This document shows positions 54,098 through 62,950 of a stretch of 64,000 bases of DNA, piece after piece. Origin of the DNA: Polaromonas sp. (GTDB lineage Bacteria > Pseudomonadota > Gammaproteobacteria > Burkholderiales > Burkholderiaceae_C); the NCBI RefSeq assembly GCF_029945925.1, contig NZ_JAQSDN010000049.1:33679-97678 (forward strand), given 5' to 3'. Each line of letters starts with the position of its first letter. The first letter of the stretch is position 1. Made by a program: the position numbers and the translations under genes. Below the pieces are notes generated by a model. The model was not told the DNA's origin, searched no databases, and saw nothing but the letters and a program-made list of their open reading frames with translations.

Positions 54098-55402
54098 ATG
54101 ACGACGGCGACCGACGTAACACCTGCCTTCGACCAGCAGGGCGAGCAGAGCGACGAAGTGCGCGTCGATGCGGCCATGCGCAGCTTCGTGTCGGATTTCG
54201 GCGTCACCGCCGCGCTGCACATGGAGTCCTGCGTGCGCTGCGGCCTGTGCGCGCAGGCCTGTCACTTCCATGTGGCCACTGGCGATGCCAAGTACACGCC
54301 TATCCACAAGCTCGAGCCCTTCCGCCGCGCCTATCTGCGTGAGGCCAGCCCGTTTGCGCCTCTGGTGCGCGCGCTCGGTCTGGTCAAGAAGCCAAGCATC
54401 ACCGACCTGCAGCATTGGCAGGAACTGCTCTACGACTCCTGCAATATGTGCGGCCGCTGTACCGTGGTTTGCCCTATGGGCATCGACATCGCCGAACTGG
54501 TGAAGGAAGCCCGCCACGGCATGTTCAAGGCCGGGCTGGTGCCGGATCGGCTGGCGCTGATGGACCGCACGGCCCGGCAGTGGGGCAGCACCGCGACACC
54601 GGGCGAAGACTTGCCCGACATCCTGGCCGAGGTGTCTGCCGAGCACGGCGTCGTGATTCCCTGCGACCTGGACAGCGCCGACATCCTGGTCACCGCCGCG
54701 CCCGCTGAATTGGGCGAACACACCAAGGCGCTGGCGGACGCTGCCAGGATCCTCAACCGCATTGGGGCCAGGTGGACCATGCACCAGGGCGGCTTCGACG
54801 CGTCCAACATCGGCTTCAACAATGGCGACCTGGAGTTGCAGGAGAAGCTCACGCGCGCGCTGATCGACACCGCGGTGAAGATAGGCGCCAGGACGGTGAT
54901 CTTGCCCGAGTGCGGCCATGCCTACGGCGCGGCGCGCTGGGAGGCGGCCAAGTGGTACGGCCAGGCACTGCCGGTGCGCATCATTCACATGACCGAGTTC
55001 CTGGACGAGTTGATCGCAAGCCAGCAGATCCGCGTCAACAAGATTGGTGAGACCGTGACTTTCCACGACCCTTGCCAGATCGTGCGCCGCGGTGGGCTGG
55101 AGGCGGCGGCGCGCCGCGTGCTGGCGGCGCTCGGCTTCGAGCTGATCGAGCTCAAGGACCATGGGGTCACGGGTTATTGCTGCGGCGGTGGCGGCGGCGT
55201 GGTGTCGAACCAGCGCGCCACACCCTTACGCCATAAGGTATTCGAGATGAAGAAGCAGCAGGTCGAAGCGACCGGCGCCCAGCGCTTCGTCACGAGCTGC
55301 GGCCAATGCCGTATCGCGCTCGAGATGGGTGCCAAACATGCGCACTGGGACAAACCGGCCGAGAGCCTGCTGGAACTCGTAGCCGACAATCTCGCCGATT
55401 GA
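54098..55402 (+). CDS. second DsrK-like (HdrD-like) 4Fe-4S protein
   Basis: CVRCGLCAQACHF, CNMCGRCTVVCPMGID, CGHAYGAARWEA, GYCCGGGGGVVSNQ. Confidence 0.88.
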   Translation: MTTATDVTPAFDQQGEQSDEVRVDAAMRSFVSDFGVTAALHMESCVRCGLCAQACHFHVATGDAKYTPIHKLEPFRRAYLREASPFAPLVRALGLVKKPSITDLQHWQELLYDSCNMCGRCTVVCPMGIDIAELVKEARHGMFKAGLVPDRLALMDRTARQWGSTATPGEDLPDILAEVSAEHGVVIPCDLDSADILVTAAPAELGEHTKALADAARILNRIGARWTMHQGGFDASNIGFNNGDLELQEKLTRALIDTAVKIGARTVILPECGHAYGAARWEAAKWYGQALPVRIIHMTEFLDELIASQQIRVNKIGETVTFHDPCQIVRRGGLEAAARRVLAALGFELIELKDHGVTGYCCGGGGGVVSNQRATPLRHKVFEMKKQQVEATGAQRFVTSCGQCRIALEMGAKHAHWDKPAESLLELVADNLAD

Positions 55403-55523
55403 GGAACAGGCGGGGCTGCGATGGGATCGAACGCCAGGAACCAGACCCTGGCCAGATCCGAAACCATGAACAAGACTGGGGTGGGCGGATCGGCCGTTTG
55501 TACCACCTCCTGTCATGCCAGGA

Positions 55524-56222
55524 TCAGCCTTTGGCTTTTTGACTGGCCTCACCCGCCGCCTTGACCCCGTCCGGCGAGCTGTGGTACTCAAACGCAAACA
55601 CCGCCGCTTCGACCCGCGAGCGCAGATTGAGCTTGTCCATGATGTGGCGCACGTGCAGTTTGACCGTGTTGTGGCTGATATCCAGCGCTTTGGCAATAAC
55701 CTTGTTGCTCTGGCCGCGTGCGACGTGGTCGAGCACCTCGCGCTCGCGCTCGGTAAGCGAGGCCACCAGGGCGCCCTTGACCGATCCCTTGGGACCGGAT
55801 TGCAGTATTTGCGCGAGTTTCAGCGTCATGGCCGAGGCCACAACCATCTCGCCGCGTGCGGCCCTTGCGATGGCGTTGATGATCTCCTCTGGCTCCATGT
55901 CCTTGAGCAGGTAGCCTCGCACACCGGCGCGCAGTGCGGCGGACATGTCGTCTTCGCTGTCACTCATGGTCAGTATGACAACCGGGGTTTCACAACCCTC
56001 TGCGCGAATCAGGCGCAACAGACTCAAGCCGTCGGTCTTGGCCAGACGCAAGTCCAGCACCATCAGGTCGGGTTGTTGCTCCCGTAGCATAGGCGCCACC
56101 TGCGCAGGGTCGCCCGTGGACCCCACCACCACCATGTCACCTCGGTGTTCCAGCAGCTCGGACAGGCCGTTACGGCACAGCGTGTGATCGTCCACCAGCA
56201 TCACCCGGGTCTTGGCCGTCAT
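55524..56222 (-). CDS. NarL/FixJ-family response regulator
   Basis: VMLVDDHTLCRNGLSELL, PDLMVLDLRL; LuxR-type LTEREREVLDHVARGQSNKVIAKALDISHNTVKLHVRHIMDKLNLRSRVEAAVFA. Confidence 0.92.
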   Translation of the reverse strand: MTAKTRVMLVDDHTLCRNGLSELLEHRGDMVVVGSTGDPAQVAPMLREQQPDLMVLDLRLAKTDGLSLLRLIRAEGCETPVVILTMSDSEDDMSAALRAGVRGYLLKDMEPEEIINAIARAARGEMVVASAMTLKLAQILQSGPKGSVKGALVASLTEREREVLDHVARGQSNKVIAKALDISHNTVKLHVRHIMDKLNLRSRVEAAVFAFEYHSSPDGVKAAGEASQKAKG

Positions 56223-57427
56223 GTAGCGTGCTCCCCAGTGGCAGGATTGGCAGGGAGTACCAGGCGTACCCGGGTGCCGCCCCCTTCATTCCTGCCGACC
56301 TCCAGACTTCCGCCCAGGCGCTGCGTTCTGCCCTGCATGATTTCCAGTCCGAAATGGGCCGCTGCTGCCGGTTCTGCCATGCTTGCTCCCCCGAATAGCT
56401 CGGCCATGCCCCGTCCATCGTCCTCGATCAGGAACTCGAGCTGTCGGGGCGTTTTGTCAATCGCCAGAACGGCGCGGCTGGCCATCGAATGCTTCGCGAT
56501 ATTGGCCAGCGCTTCCTGAATGATGTGAAACACCTGCGCTTCCTGTTCGTCGGTCAGGTTCAGATTCTGCGCCGAATTCCTGATTTCCAGTGTGATGCCA
56601 GTGCGGTCAAGGAAGCCGTCGGCGATACCATGGAGCGCGTGCAGCAGGCCCAGTGGATCCATGCGGGTGCGAAAGTAGGTCATGACCTCGCGCAAATTGT
56701 CATGCACATCACCCACGGCCTTCTTGACATCCGAAAAGTATTTGAGCGAGCGCTGGTCATCATGAGCCAGCAGGGCATCGTTGAGCAAGGGCAGTCGCAT
56801 TTTGACGTAAGCCAATGTCTGCGCAATGGCGTCATGCACTTCATTAAGCATTTCCTGGCGCTCTTTCATCACCGTCACGCGCAGGCGCTCGCGCTCAATC
56901 CGGGCATTGTGCAGGGCCAGTCCCAACAACTGGCCAATCAGGCGCAATATGGTCTGCGTCTGCGGGTCAATCTGGGCATTGGCTTCAAAAAACAGGTTGT
57001 AAATCCCCAGTACCTGTTTGCCGTGGGGCAGCGATATGGCCAGCACGCTCTTGCATTGCAGTCCGAAATAGGCGTTGCTACCGTGTCGGTCGCAGGATCG
57101 CACGTCGTCCACCCAGACCAAAACGTCGGTACCGGCGGCGATACCGCACATGCCGCAGTCGCGCTCCACCAGCCGTTCGGTGCTCAGCACATGCGGCGGC
57201 AAGCCTTGCTGCGCTACCAGCCGCATATATTGCCCGTCGTCGGTCAGGACGCGCACGGCCCCGGCCTGGGCTCCGGCCAGCGCAACGATGGAAACCAGAA
57301 AGCGCTCCAGTAGCGGCTCCAGATCACTACCTGCAGCAAGTTCCGTCGTCAATTCGGAGACGATAGGATCCCCGTCTGCTGCGGTTGCGGTGGACGCCGG
57401 GGTGAACAGGGTATGGGTCGGATTCAT
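56219..57427 (-). CDS. NarX-type soluble histidine kinase (GAF + HisKA_3 + HATPase) with Cys-rich GAF
   Basis: CGMCGIAAGTDVLVWVDDVRSCDRHGSNAYFGLQCKSV; EMLNEVHDAIAQTLAYVKMRLPLL H-box; FLIEDDGRGM; no TM segment. Confidence 0.88.
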   Translation of the reverse strand: MNPTHTLFTPASTATAADGDPIVSELTTELAAGSDLEPLLERFLVSIVALAGAQAGAVRVLTDDGQYMRLVAQQGLPPHVLSTERLVERDCGMCGIAAGTDVLVWVDDVRSCDRHGSNAYFGLQCKSVLAISLPHGKQVLGIYNLFFEANAQIDPQTQTILRLIGQLLGLALHNARIERERLRVTVMKERQEMLNEVHDAIAQTLAYVKMRLPLLNDALLAHDDQRSLKYFSDVKKAVGDVHDNLREVMTYFRTRMDPLGLLHALHGIADGFLDRTGITLEIRNSAQNLNLTDEQEAQVFHIIQEALANIAKHSMASRAVLAIDKTPRQLEFLIEDDGRGMAELFGGASMAEPAAAAHFGLEIMQGRTQRLGGSLEVGRNEGGGTRVRLVLPANPATGEHAT

Positions 57428-57570
57428 GTTGAGGTAACGAACATGCTAGTTCATTAGTCGGGGCTGATCTATCGTGAAAACCCCCGTGAAACCCCAGGGC
57501 GCCGTGGAATGTCCTGAAAGCGCCAGGTCGGGGCCCGAAATCCGGTTCGGGCAAGGGGTAGCCGCCACGC

Positions 57571-57618
57571 TACCCATTCGGGTTACACCAGCTAACCCGT
57601 GTCGGCTATAGACGGGGC
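57571..57618 (+). promoter_or_regulatory. Conserved ~48-bp promoter-like element, copy upstream of soeABC
   Basis: TACCCATTCGGGTTACACCAGCTAACCCGTGTCGGCTATAGACGGGGC; -35-like TTACAC, 18-bp spacer, -10-like TATAGA. Confidence 0.72.
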
Positions 57619-57621
57619 CGG

Positions 57622-57646
57622 GTGCCCTTGTTTTTAATAGGGGCAC
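57622..57646 (+). other. Inverted repeat in the soeA 5' leader
   Basis: GTGCCC(57622-57627)...GGGCAC(57641-57646). Confidence 0.45.
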
Positions 57647-57732
57647 TCTGAAAATTCTGCCCTTGCACGCTGGTCATGGACCGCTTGCACGGCCTCTTTT
57701 GTTGACCCGCCAGCGAGAAAAGCGCCCACTGC

Positions 57733-60654
57733 ATGTCTGCCACACCGCTTCACGATCCGAGCACTGCGCCGCTGGCCGAAGCCACCACCGAGACGCGCAA
57801 CACAACGTGCTACATGTGTGCCTGTCGTTGCGGCATCCGGGTGCATTTGCGCAACGGCGAGGTCCGCTACATCGAGGGCAACCCGGAGCACCCACTGAAC
57901 CAGGGCGTGATCTGTGCCAAGGGTTCGTCAGGCATCATGAAGCAGTATTCGCCGGCACGTCTGACCAAGCCGCTGCTGCGCAAACCCGGCAGCGAACGGG
58001 GTGATGGCCAGTTCGTCGAGATCGAATGGGACGAGGCCTTGTCGATGCTGGAACAGCGTCTGAAGAAGATCCGTGCCACCGACCCCAAGCAGTTTGCCCT
58101 GTTCACCGGGCGCGACCAGATGCAGGCGCTGACCGGCCTGTTCGCACGCCAGTTCGGCACGCCCAACTACGCCGCGCACGGCGGTTTTTGCTCGGTCAAC
58201 ATGGCGGCCGGGATGATCTACACCATTGGCGGCTCTTTCTGGGAGTTCGGCGGCCCCGATCTGGAACGCGCCAAGCTGTTTGTGATGATAGGTACGGCCG
58301 AGGATCACCACTCCAATCCGATGAAGGTGGCGCTGTCCAAATTCAAGCGCGGCGGCGGGCGCTTTGTTTCCATCAACCCGGTGCGTACCGGCTACTCGGC
58401 CATTGCTGATGAGTGGGTGCCGATTAAGCCGGGAACCGATGGCGCGCTCCTGTTGGCGCTGATCCACGAACTGATTAAGCTGGGCCTGTATGACCGCGAG
58501 TTCCTCGCGCGCTACACCAATGCCGGTCAACTGGTGAATCAGGATGCCGGCAGCGACGACTTCGGCATGATGCTGCGCAACCCGCAGGGCGATGTCGTCA
58601 ATCCGCTGCGCCCAGCCAACTTTTACTGGTGGGACCGGCTCACTGACCGGGACGTCGCCGACCATACGGAAGGCGCTGACCCGGCATTGCTGGGGCACTT
58701 CAAGCTGCCCGACGGCACACCCGCCGTACCGGCCTTTCAGTTGCTGGAAGAGCGCGTCAAGCCCTACACCCCCGAGTGGGCTGAAGGAATTACCGGCATC
58801 CCGGCTGCCACCATCCGGCGCCTGGCGCACGAGATGGGTATCACCGCGCGTGACCAGAAGATCGAGTTACCCATCGCCTGGACCGACTGCTGGGGTCAAC
58901 GCCACGAGTCGGTCACGGGCAACCCGGTGGCTTTCCATGCCATGCGCGGCCTGGCGGCGCACTCCAACGGTTTTCAAACGATTCGCTCGCTGTCGATTCT
59001 GATGTCGCTGCTGGGCACCATCGACCGTCCCGGTGGTTTCCGGCACAAGGCCCCGTATCCGCGTGCGGTGCCGCCGAACGCACGTCCGCCCAAGGGGCCG
59101 CAGGCCGTCAAGCCCGACACCCCGCTGGACGGCGCGCCGCTGGGCTGGCCCGAAAGCCCGGATGATCTGTTCGTGGACGACCAGGGTCAGCCGGTGCGCA
59201 TCGACAAGGGTTTTTCCTGGGAACATCCCTTGTCAGCCCACGGCTTGATGCACAACGTCATCACCAATGCATGGCGCGGCGACCCCTACCGCATCGACAC
59301 CTTGCTGATCTTCATGGCGAACATGGCGTGGAACTCCACCATGAACACCTCCGAAGTGCGCAAGATGCTCAATGACAAGCACTCAGAGGGCGAGAACAGC
59401 GGTGAGTACAAGATCCCCTTCCTGGTGGTGTGCGATGCGTTCCAGTCGGAGATGACGGCCTTTGCCGATCTGATCCTGCCTGACACCACCTATCTGGAGC
59501 GGCACGACTGCATGTCCATGCTGGACCGTCCGATCTCCGAGTTCGATGGTCCGGCAGATTCGGTACGCATCCCCGTGCTCCCGCCTAAAGGCGAGTGCAG
59601 GCCCTTTCAGGAAGTGCTGGTGGAACTGGCGGGTCGGCTCAAGCTACCCGCCTTCACGCTGGCAGACGGCACGCGCAAGTTCAAGAGCTACCCGGACTTC
59701 ATTGTCAACTACGAAACCGCGCCGGGTTCAGGCATCGGTTTTCTGGCAGGCTGGCGTGGCAAAGGCGGCGAAAAGTCCATGCGCGGCGAGCCCAACCCCA
59801 AACAGTGGGAAATGTATGAAAAGAACAACTGCGTGTTCCATTTCGAGATGCCACCGGAACACCAGTACATGCGCAACTGGAACCGCGGCTACATGGAGTG
59901 GGCGCAAAAGGTGGGCATCCGGCGCGACAAGGATCCCATCGTCATCCACATCTACTCAGAGTTCATGCAGGATTTTCGTCGTGCAGCCCAGGGAAAGCGC
60001 CCCGGCAAGCAGCCACCAGACCACTTGCGCAAACGGGTGGAAACCTATTTCGATCCGCTGCCGTTTTATTATGTTCCGCTTGAAGAGCAGGCCACGGACA
60101 CGGCCAGATATCCACTCAACGCCATCACCCAGCGCCCGATGGCGATGTACCACTCCTGGGACTCGCAAAACGCCTGGCTGCGCCAGATCCATGCCCACAA
60201 CTACCTGTTCGTCAATACCAAAACCGCGATCGCGGCAGGTATTGCCGATGGCGGCTGGATGTGGGTGGAGTCCCAATGGGGCAAGGTGCGCTGCATGTGC
60301 CGCTACTCCGAAGCGGTGGAGCCCGGCACGGTCTGGACCTGGAACGCCATCGGCAAATCCGCCGGCGCCTGGAACCTGACCCCCGACGCCAACGAATCGC
60401 AGCGGGGATTCCTGCTCAACCACCTGATTTCGGAAGCCTTGCCACCATCGAGTGCCGGCGCGTCCATTTCCAATTCCGACCCCATCACCGGACAGGCTGC
60501 GTGGTACGACGTACGGGTGCGTATCTACAAGGCGCAGGAGGACGAAGCTGAGCAAACCTGGCCACAGTTCAAGGCGGTGCCCGCCACACCAGGCATGCTG
60601 CAAGTGCTGCCGCGCTGGCTGGCCTGGTTTGCGGGCCGGGGAGGGCGTCAATGA
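57733..60654 (+). CDS. soeA: SoeA, cytoplasmic sulfite dehydrogenase molybdopterin subunit
   Basis: NTTCYMCACRCGIRVHLRNGEVRYIEGNPEHPLNQGVICAKG; followed by soeB- and soeC-like genes and a sulfite exporter. Confidence 0.9.
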   Translation: MSATPLHDPSTAPLAEATTETRNTTCYMCACRCGIRVHLRNGEVRYIEGNPEHPLNQGVICAKGSSGIMKQYSPARLTKPLLRKPGSERGDGQFVEIEWDEALSMLEQRLKKIRATDPKQFALFTGRDQMQALTGLFARQFGTPNYAAHGGFCSVNMAAGMIYTIGGSFWEFGGPDLERAKLFVMIGTAEDHHSNPMKVALSKFKRGGGRFVSINPVRTGYSAIADEWVPIKPGTDGALLLALIHELIKLGLYDREFLARYTNAGQLVNQDAGSDDFGMMLRNPQGDVVNPLRPANFYWWDRLTDRDVADHTEGADPALLGHFKLPDGTPAVPAFQLLEERVKPYTPEWAEGITGIPAATIRRLAHEMGITARDQKIELPIAWTDCWGQRHESVTGNPVAFHAMRGLAAHSNGFQTIRSLSILMSLLGTIDRPGGFRHKAPYPRAVPPNARPPKGPQAVKPDTPLDGAPLGWPESPDDLFVDDQGQPVRIDKGFSWEHPLSAHGLMHNVITNAWRGDPYRIDTLLIFMANMAWNSTMNTSEVRKMLNDKHSEGENSGEYKIPFLVVCDAFQSEMTAFADLILPDTTYLERHDCMSMLDRPISEFDGPADSVRIPVLPPKGECRPFQEVLVELAGRLKLPAFTLADGTRKFKSYPDFIVNYETAPGSGIGFLAGWRGKGGEKSMRGEPNPKQWEMYEKNNCVFHFEMPPEHQYMRNWNRGYMEWAQKVGIRRDKDPIVIHIYSEFMQDFRRAAQGKRPGKQPPDHLRKRVETYFDPLPFYYVPLEEQATDTARYPLNAITQRPMAMYHSWDSQNAWLRQIHAHNYLFVNTKTAIAAGIADGGWMWVESQWGKVRCMCRYSEAVEPGTVWTWNAIGKSAGAWNLTPDANESQRGFLLNHLISEALPPSSAGASISNSDPITGQAAWYDVRVRIYKAQEDEAEQTWPQFKAVPATPGMLQVLPRWLAWFAGRGGRQ

Positions 60655-61379
60655 CCCAGCTTGCATTGGTGATCGACCTGAATGTGTGCGTTGGTTGCCA
60701 CGCCTGTGTGACCAGCTGCAAACAATGGAACACATCTGGCGCGGCGGGCGCGCTGGTGGACCTGAACCCCTATGGTGCAGACCCGAACGGCACCTTCTTC
60801 AACCGGGTGCAGACCTTTGAAGTCGGTGAATTTCCGAATACGCAAACGGTGCATTTCCCCAAATCCTGCCTGCATTGTGAAGACCCGCCTTGCGTGCCGG
60901 TGTGTCCCACCGGGGCCAGCTACAAGCGCGCCGAGGACGGCATTGTGCTGGTGGACTACGACAAGTGCATCGGGTGCAAGTACTGCAGCTGGGCTTGCCC
61001 ATACGGCGCGCGCGAGTTTGATGAGCAGCGCAAGGTCATGACCAAATGCACCTTGTGCGTGGACCGTGTCACGGATACCGCACTGCCGGAGAGCGAGCGC
61101 AAGCCCGCCTGTGTTCTGGCCTGTCCAGCCAGCGCCCGCCTGTTCGGTGATGTGCACGATCCGGAATCGGTCGTATCCAGGGCCATCGCCGATAGAGGGG
61201 GGTATCAGCTCATGCCCGAATGGGGAACACGTCCGGCCAACCACTACTTGCCGCGCCGCAAGACCGAAATACGCATTTACCCCGAAGACCTCGAGCGCGT
61301 GGACAACCCGCTGAAGCTGGACGGCAAGCAACCTGAACACGCCCACCGTGATCCGGGGCGCGAAGACTTCGCCACCTGA
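60651..61379 (+). CDS. soeB: SoeB, iron-sulfur subunit
   Basis: CVGCHACVTSCKQWN, CLHCEDPPCVPVCPTGASYKR, CIGCKYCSWACPYGAREFD. Confidence 0.9.
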   Translation: MTQLALVIDLNVCVGCHACVTSCKQWNTSGAAGALVDLNPYGADPNGTFFNRVQTFEVGEFPNTQTVHFPKSCLHCEDPPCVPVCPTGASYKRAEDGIVLVDYDKCIGCKYCSWACPYGAREFDEQRKVMTKCTLCVDRVTDTALPESERKPACVLACPASARLFGDVHDPESVVSRAIADRGGYQLMPEWGTRPANHYLPRRKTEIRIYPEDLERVDNPLKLDGKQPEHAHRDPGREDFAT

Positions 61380-61397
61380 ACCCCAACCCTGCACACC

Positions 61398-62339
61398 ATG
61401 CAACCCGCTTTTTCAGTCATCTTTCTGACCACGCTGATCGGCGCCGCACAAGGACTTTTTCTGGCGCTGTACGGCACCGAGATCTCCGGCGTGGGCGGTC
61501 TCACCCCGGTGCAAAGCCAGCGATTTCTGTTCTCGGGAAGTCTGGTCGCACTCGGGCTGAGCGCTTTGGGTCTGGTCGCCTCATTTTTTCACCTCGGGCA
61601 CCCGGAGCGTGCGTGGCGTTCCGCGGCCATGTGGCGCACTTCCTGGTTGTCACGGGAGGTCATCGTCCTGCCACTTTTCATGCTGGGCCTGTCTCTCTAT
61701 GGTGGCGCTCATTTTCTGGGTTCAAGCCACACCAGGATCATTGGCGCCGCCACCGCATTGGCCTGTCTCGCGCTGTTCGCCTGCACCGCCATGATCTACG
61801 CCTCGGTACGCTTCCTGCAAGAGTGGGCCAGCCCGCTGACCCTGGTGAACTACTTCCTGCTGGGCTGCGCATCGGGCCTGACCCTGGCCACGCTGTTGGT
61901 GGCGAATTTCGACGCGCCCGGCCTGGTCGTGCCTTACGCCATGGCTGCAAGCATGCTGACTCTGCTGGCCTGGGTCAGCCGCAGCGCCTCACTGCTGCGT
62001 AACGCCCGGCTCAAGCCAAAATCCACGCTGCAAAGCGCCATCGGCATCAAACACCCGCGCATCGTGCAAAAGGCCCAGGGTTTCATGGGCGGCTCCTTCA
62101 ATACGCGCGAATTCTTTCATGGCCGCAGCGCAGCCTTGCTGCGTTCGATCAAGTGGGCTTTTCTGCTTCTGGTGTTCCCGCTTCCGCTGCTGTGCCTGGC
62201 CCTTGGCGTATCGGCCTCGTCCACGCCGATGCTGGCTGCGGCCTTTGCACTGCAGTACACCGGCTTGCTGGCGGAGCGCTGGTTCTTTTTTGCCCAGGCC
62301 AACCACCCGCAGAACCTGTACTACCAGACGATCTCCTGA
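61398..62339 (+). CDS. soeC: SoeC, membrane anchor (DmsC-like)
   Basis: Polytopic DmsC-like; FHLGHPERAWRSAAMWRTSWLSREV. Confidence 0.9.
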   Translation: MQPAFSVIFLTTLIGAAQGLFLALYGTEISGVGGLTPVQSQRFLFSGSLVALGLSALGLVASFFHLGHPERAWRSAAMWRTSWLSREVIVLPLFMLGLSLYGGAHFLGSSHTRIIGAATALACLALFACTAMIYASVRFLQEWASPLTLVNYFLLGCASGLTLATLLVANFDAPGLVVPYAMAASMLTLLAWVSRSASLLRNARLKPKSTLQSAIGIKHPRIVQKAQGFMGGSFNTREFFHGRSAALLRSIKWAFLLLVFPLPLLCLALGVSASSTPMLAAAFALQYTGLLAERWFFFAQANHPQNLYYQTIS

Positions 62340-62352
62340 AAGGAACGTTTCC

Positions 62353-62910
62353 ATGCGCAAAATCCTGTGCTCCATGGCCTTACTCGCCAGCCTGAATGCC
62401 TTCGCCGATGCTCCATGGCTGGTCGAGGCGCGCAAGGTCGCTGGCTCGGTGCCCCCCCAATTGCTTCAAGTGCTGAGCGAAGAAATCGCCAAAGGCGGAC
62501 CGGAGTCTGCCATTGGCGTCTGCCGCGAAAAAGCACCGCAGATGGCCAGGACCGCATCGGCGCAAACTGGCTGGGCCATCCGGCGCGTCAGCCTGCGCCA
62601 GCGCAACCCCAAGGCGGTCCCTGATGCATGGGAACAGGCTGCCCTGGAAGACTTTGACCGACGCGCCGCCGCTGGCGAGAGCCCGGCCACACTGGAAAAA
62701 TGGGAGGTCGTGGCACAGGCCGATCGCAAGGAGTATCGCTACATGCGGGCGCTTCCCGTACAGCAGGTATGCCTGGCCTGCCATGGTGCGACGGACACCC
62801 TCAAGCCGGAAGTCATGACGCAATTACGCACGCTGTATCCCGGCGACAGGGGCGTGGGCTATTCGATTGGCCAGATTCGCGGTGCGATGACGATACGCAA
62901 GGCCATGTAA
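62353..62910 (+). CDS. periplasmic DUF3365 (Tll0287-like) c-type haem protein
   Basis: Signal peptide; VCREKAPQMA; EYRYMRALPVQQVCLACHGATDTLKPEV (CxxCH); GYSIGQIRGAMTIRK. Confidence 0.8.
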   Translation: MRKILCSMALLASLNAFADAPWLVEARKVAGSVPPQLLQVLSEEIAKGGPESAIGVCREKAPQMARTASAQTGWAIRRVSLRQRNPKAVPDAWEQAALEDFDRRAAAGESPATLEKWEVVAQADRKEYRYMRALPVQQVCLACHGATDTLKPEVMTQLRTLYPGDRGVGYSIGQIRGAMTIRKAM

Positions 62911-62950
62911 ACCCCAGATCAGCGGCGACGAAACAACCCGATTCCCCTTC

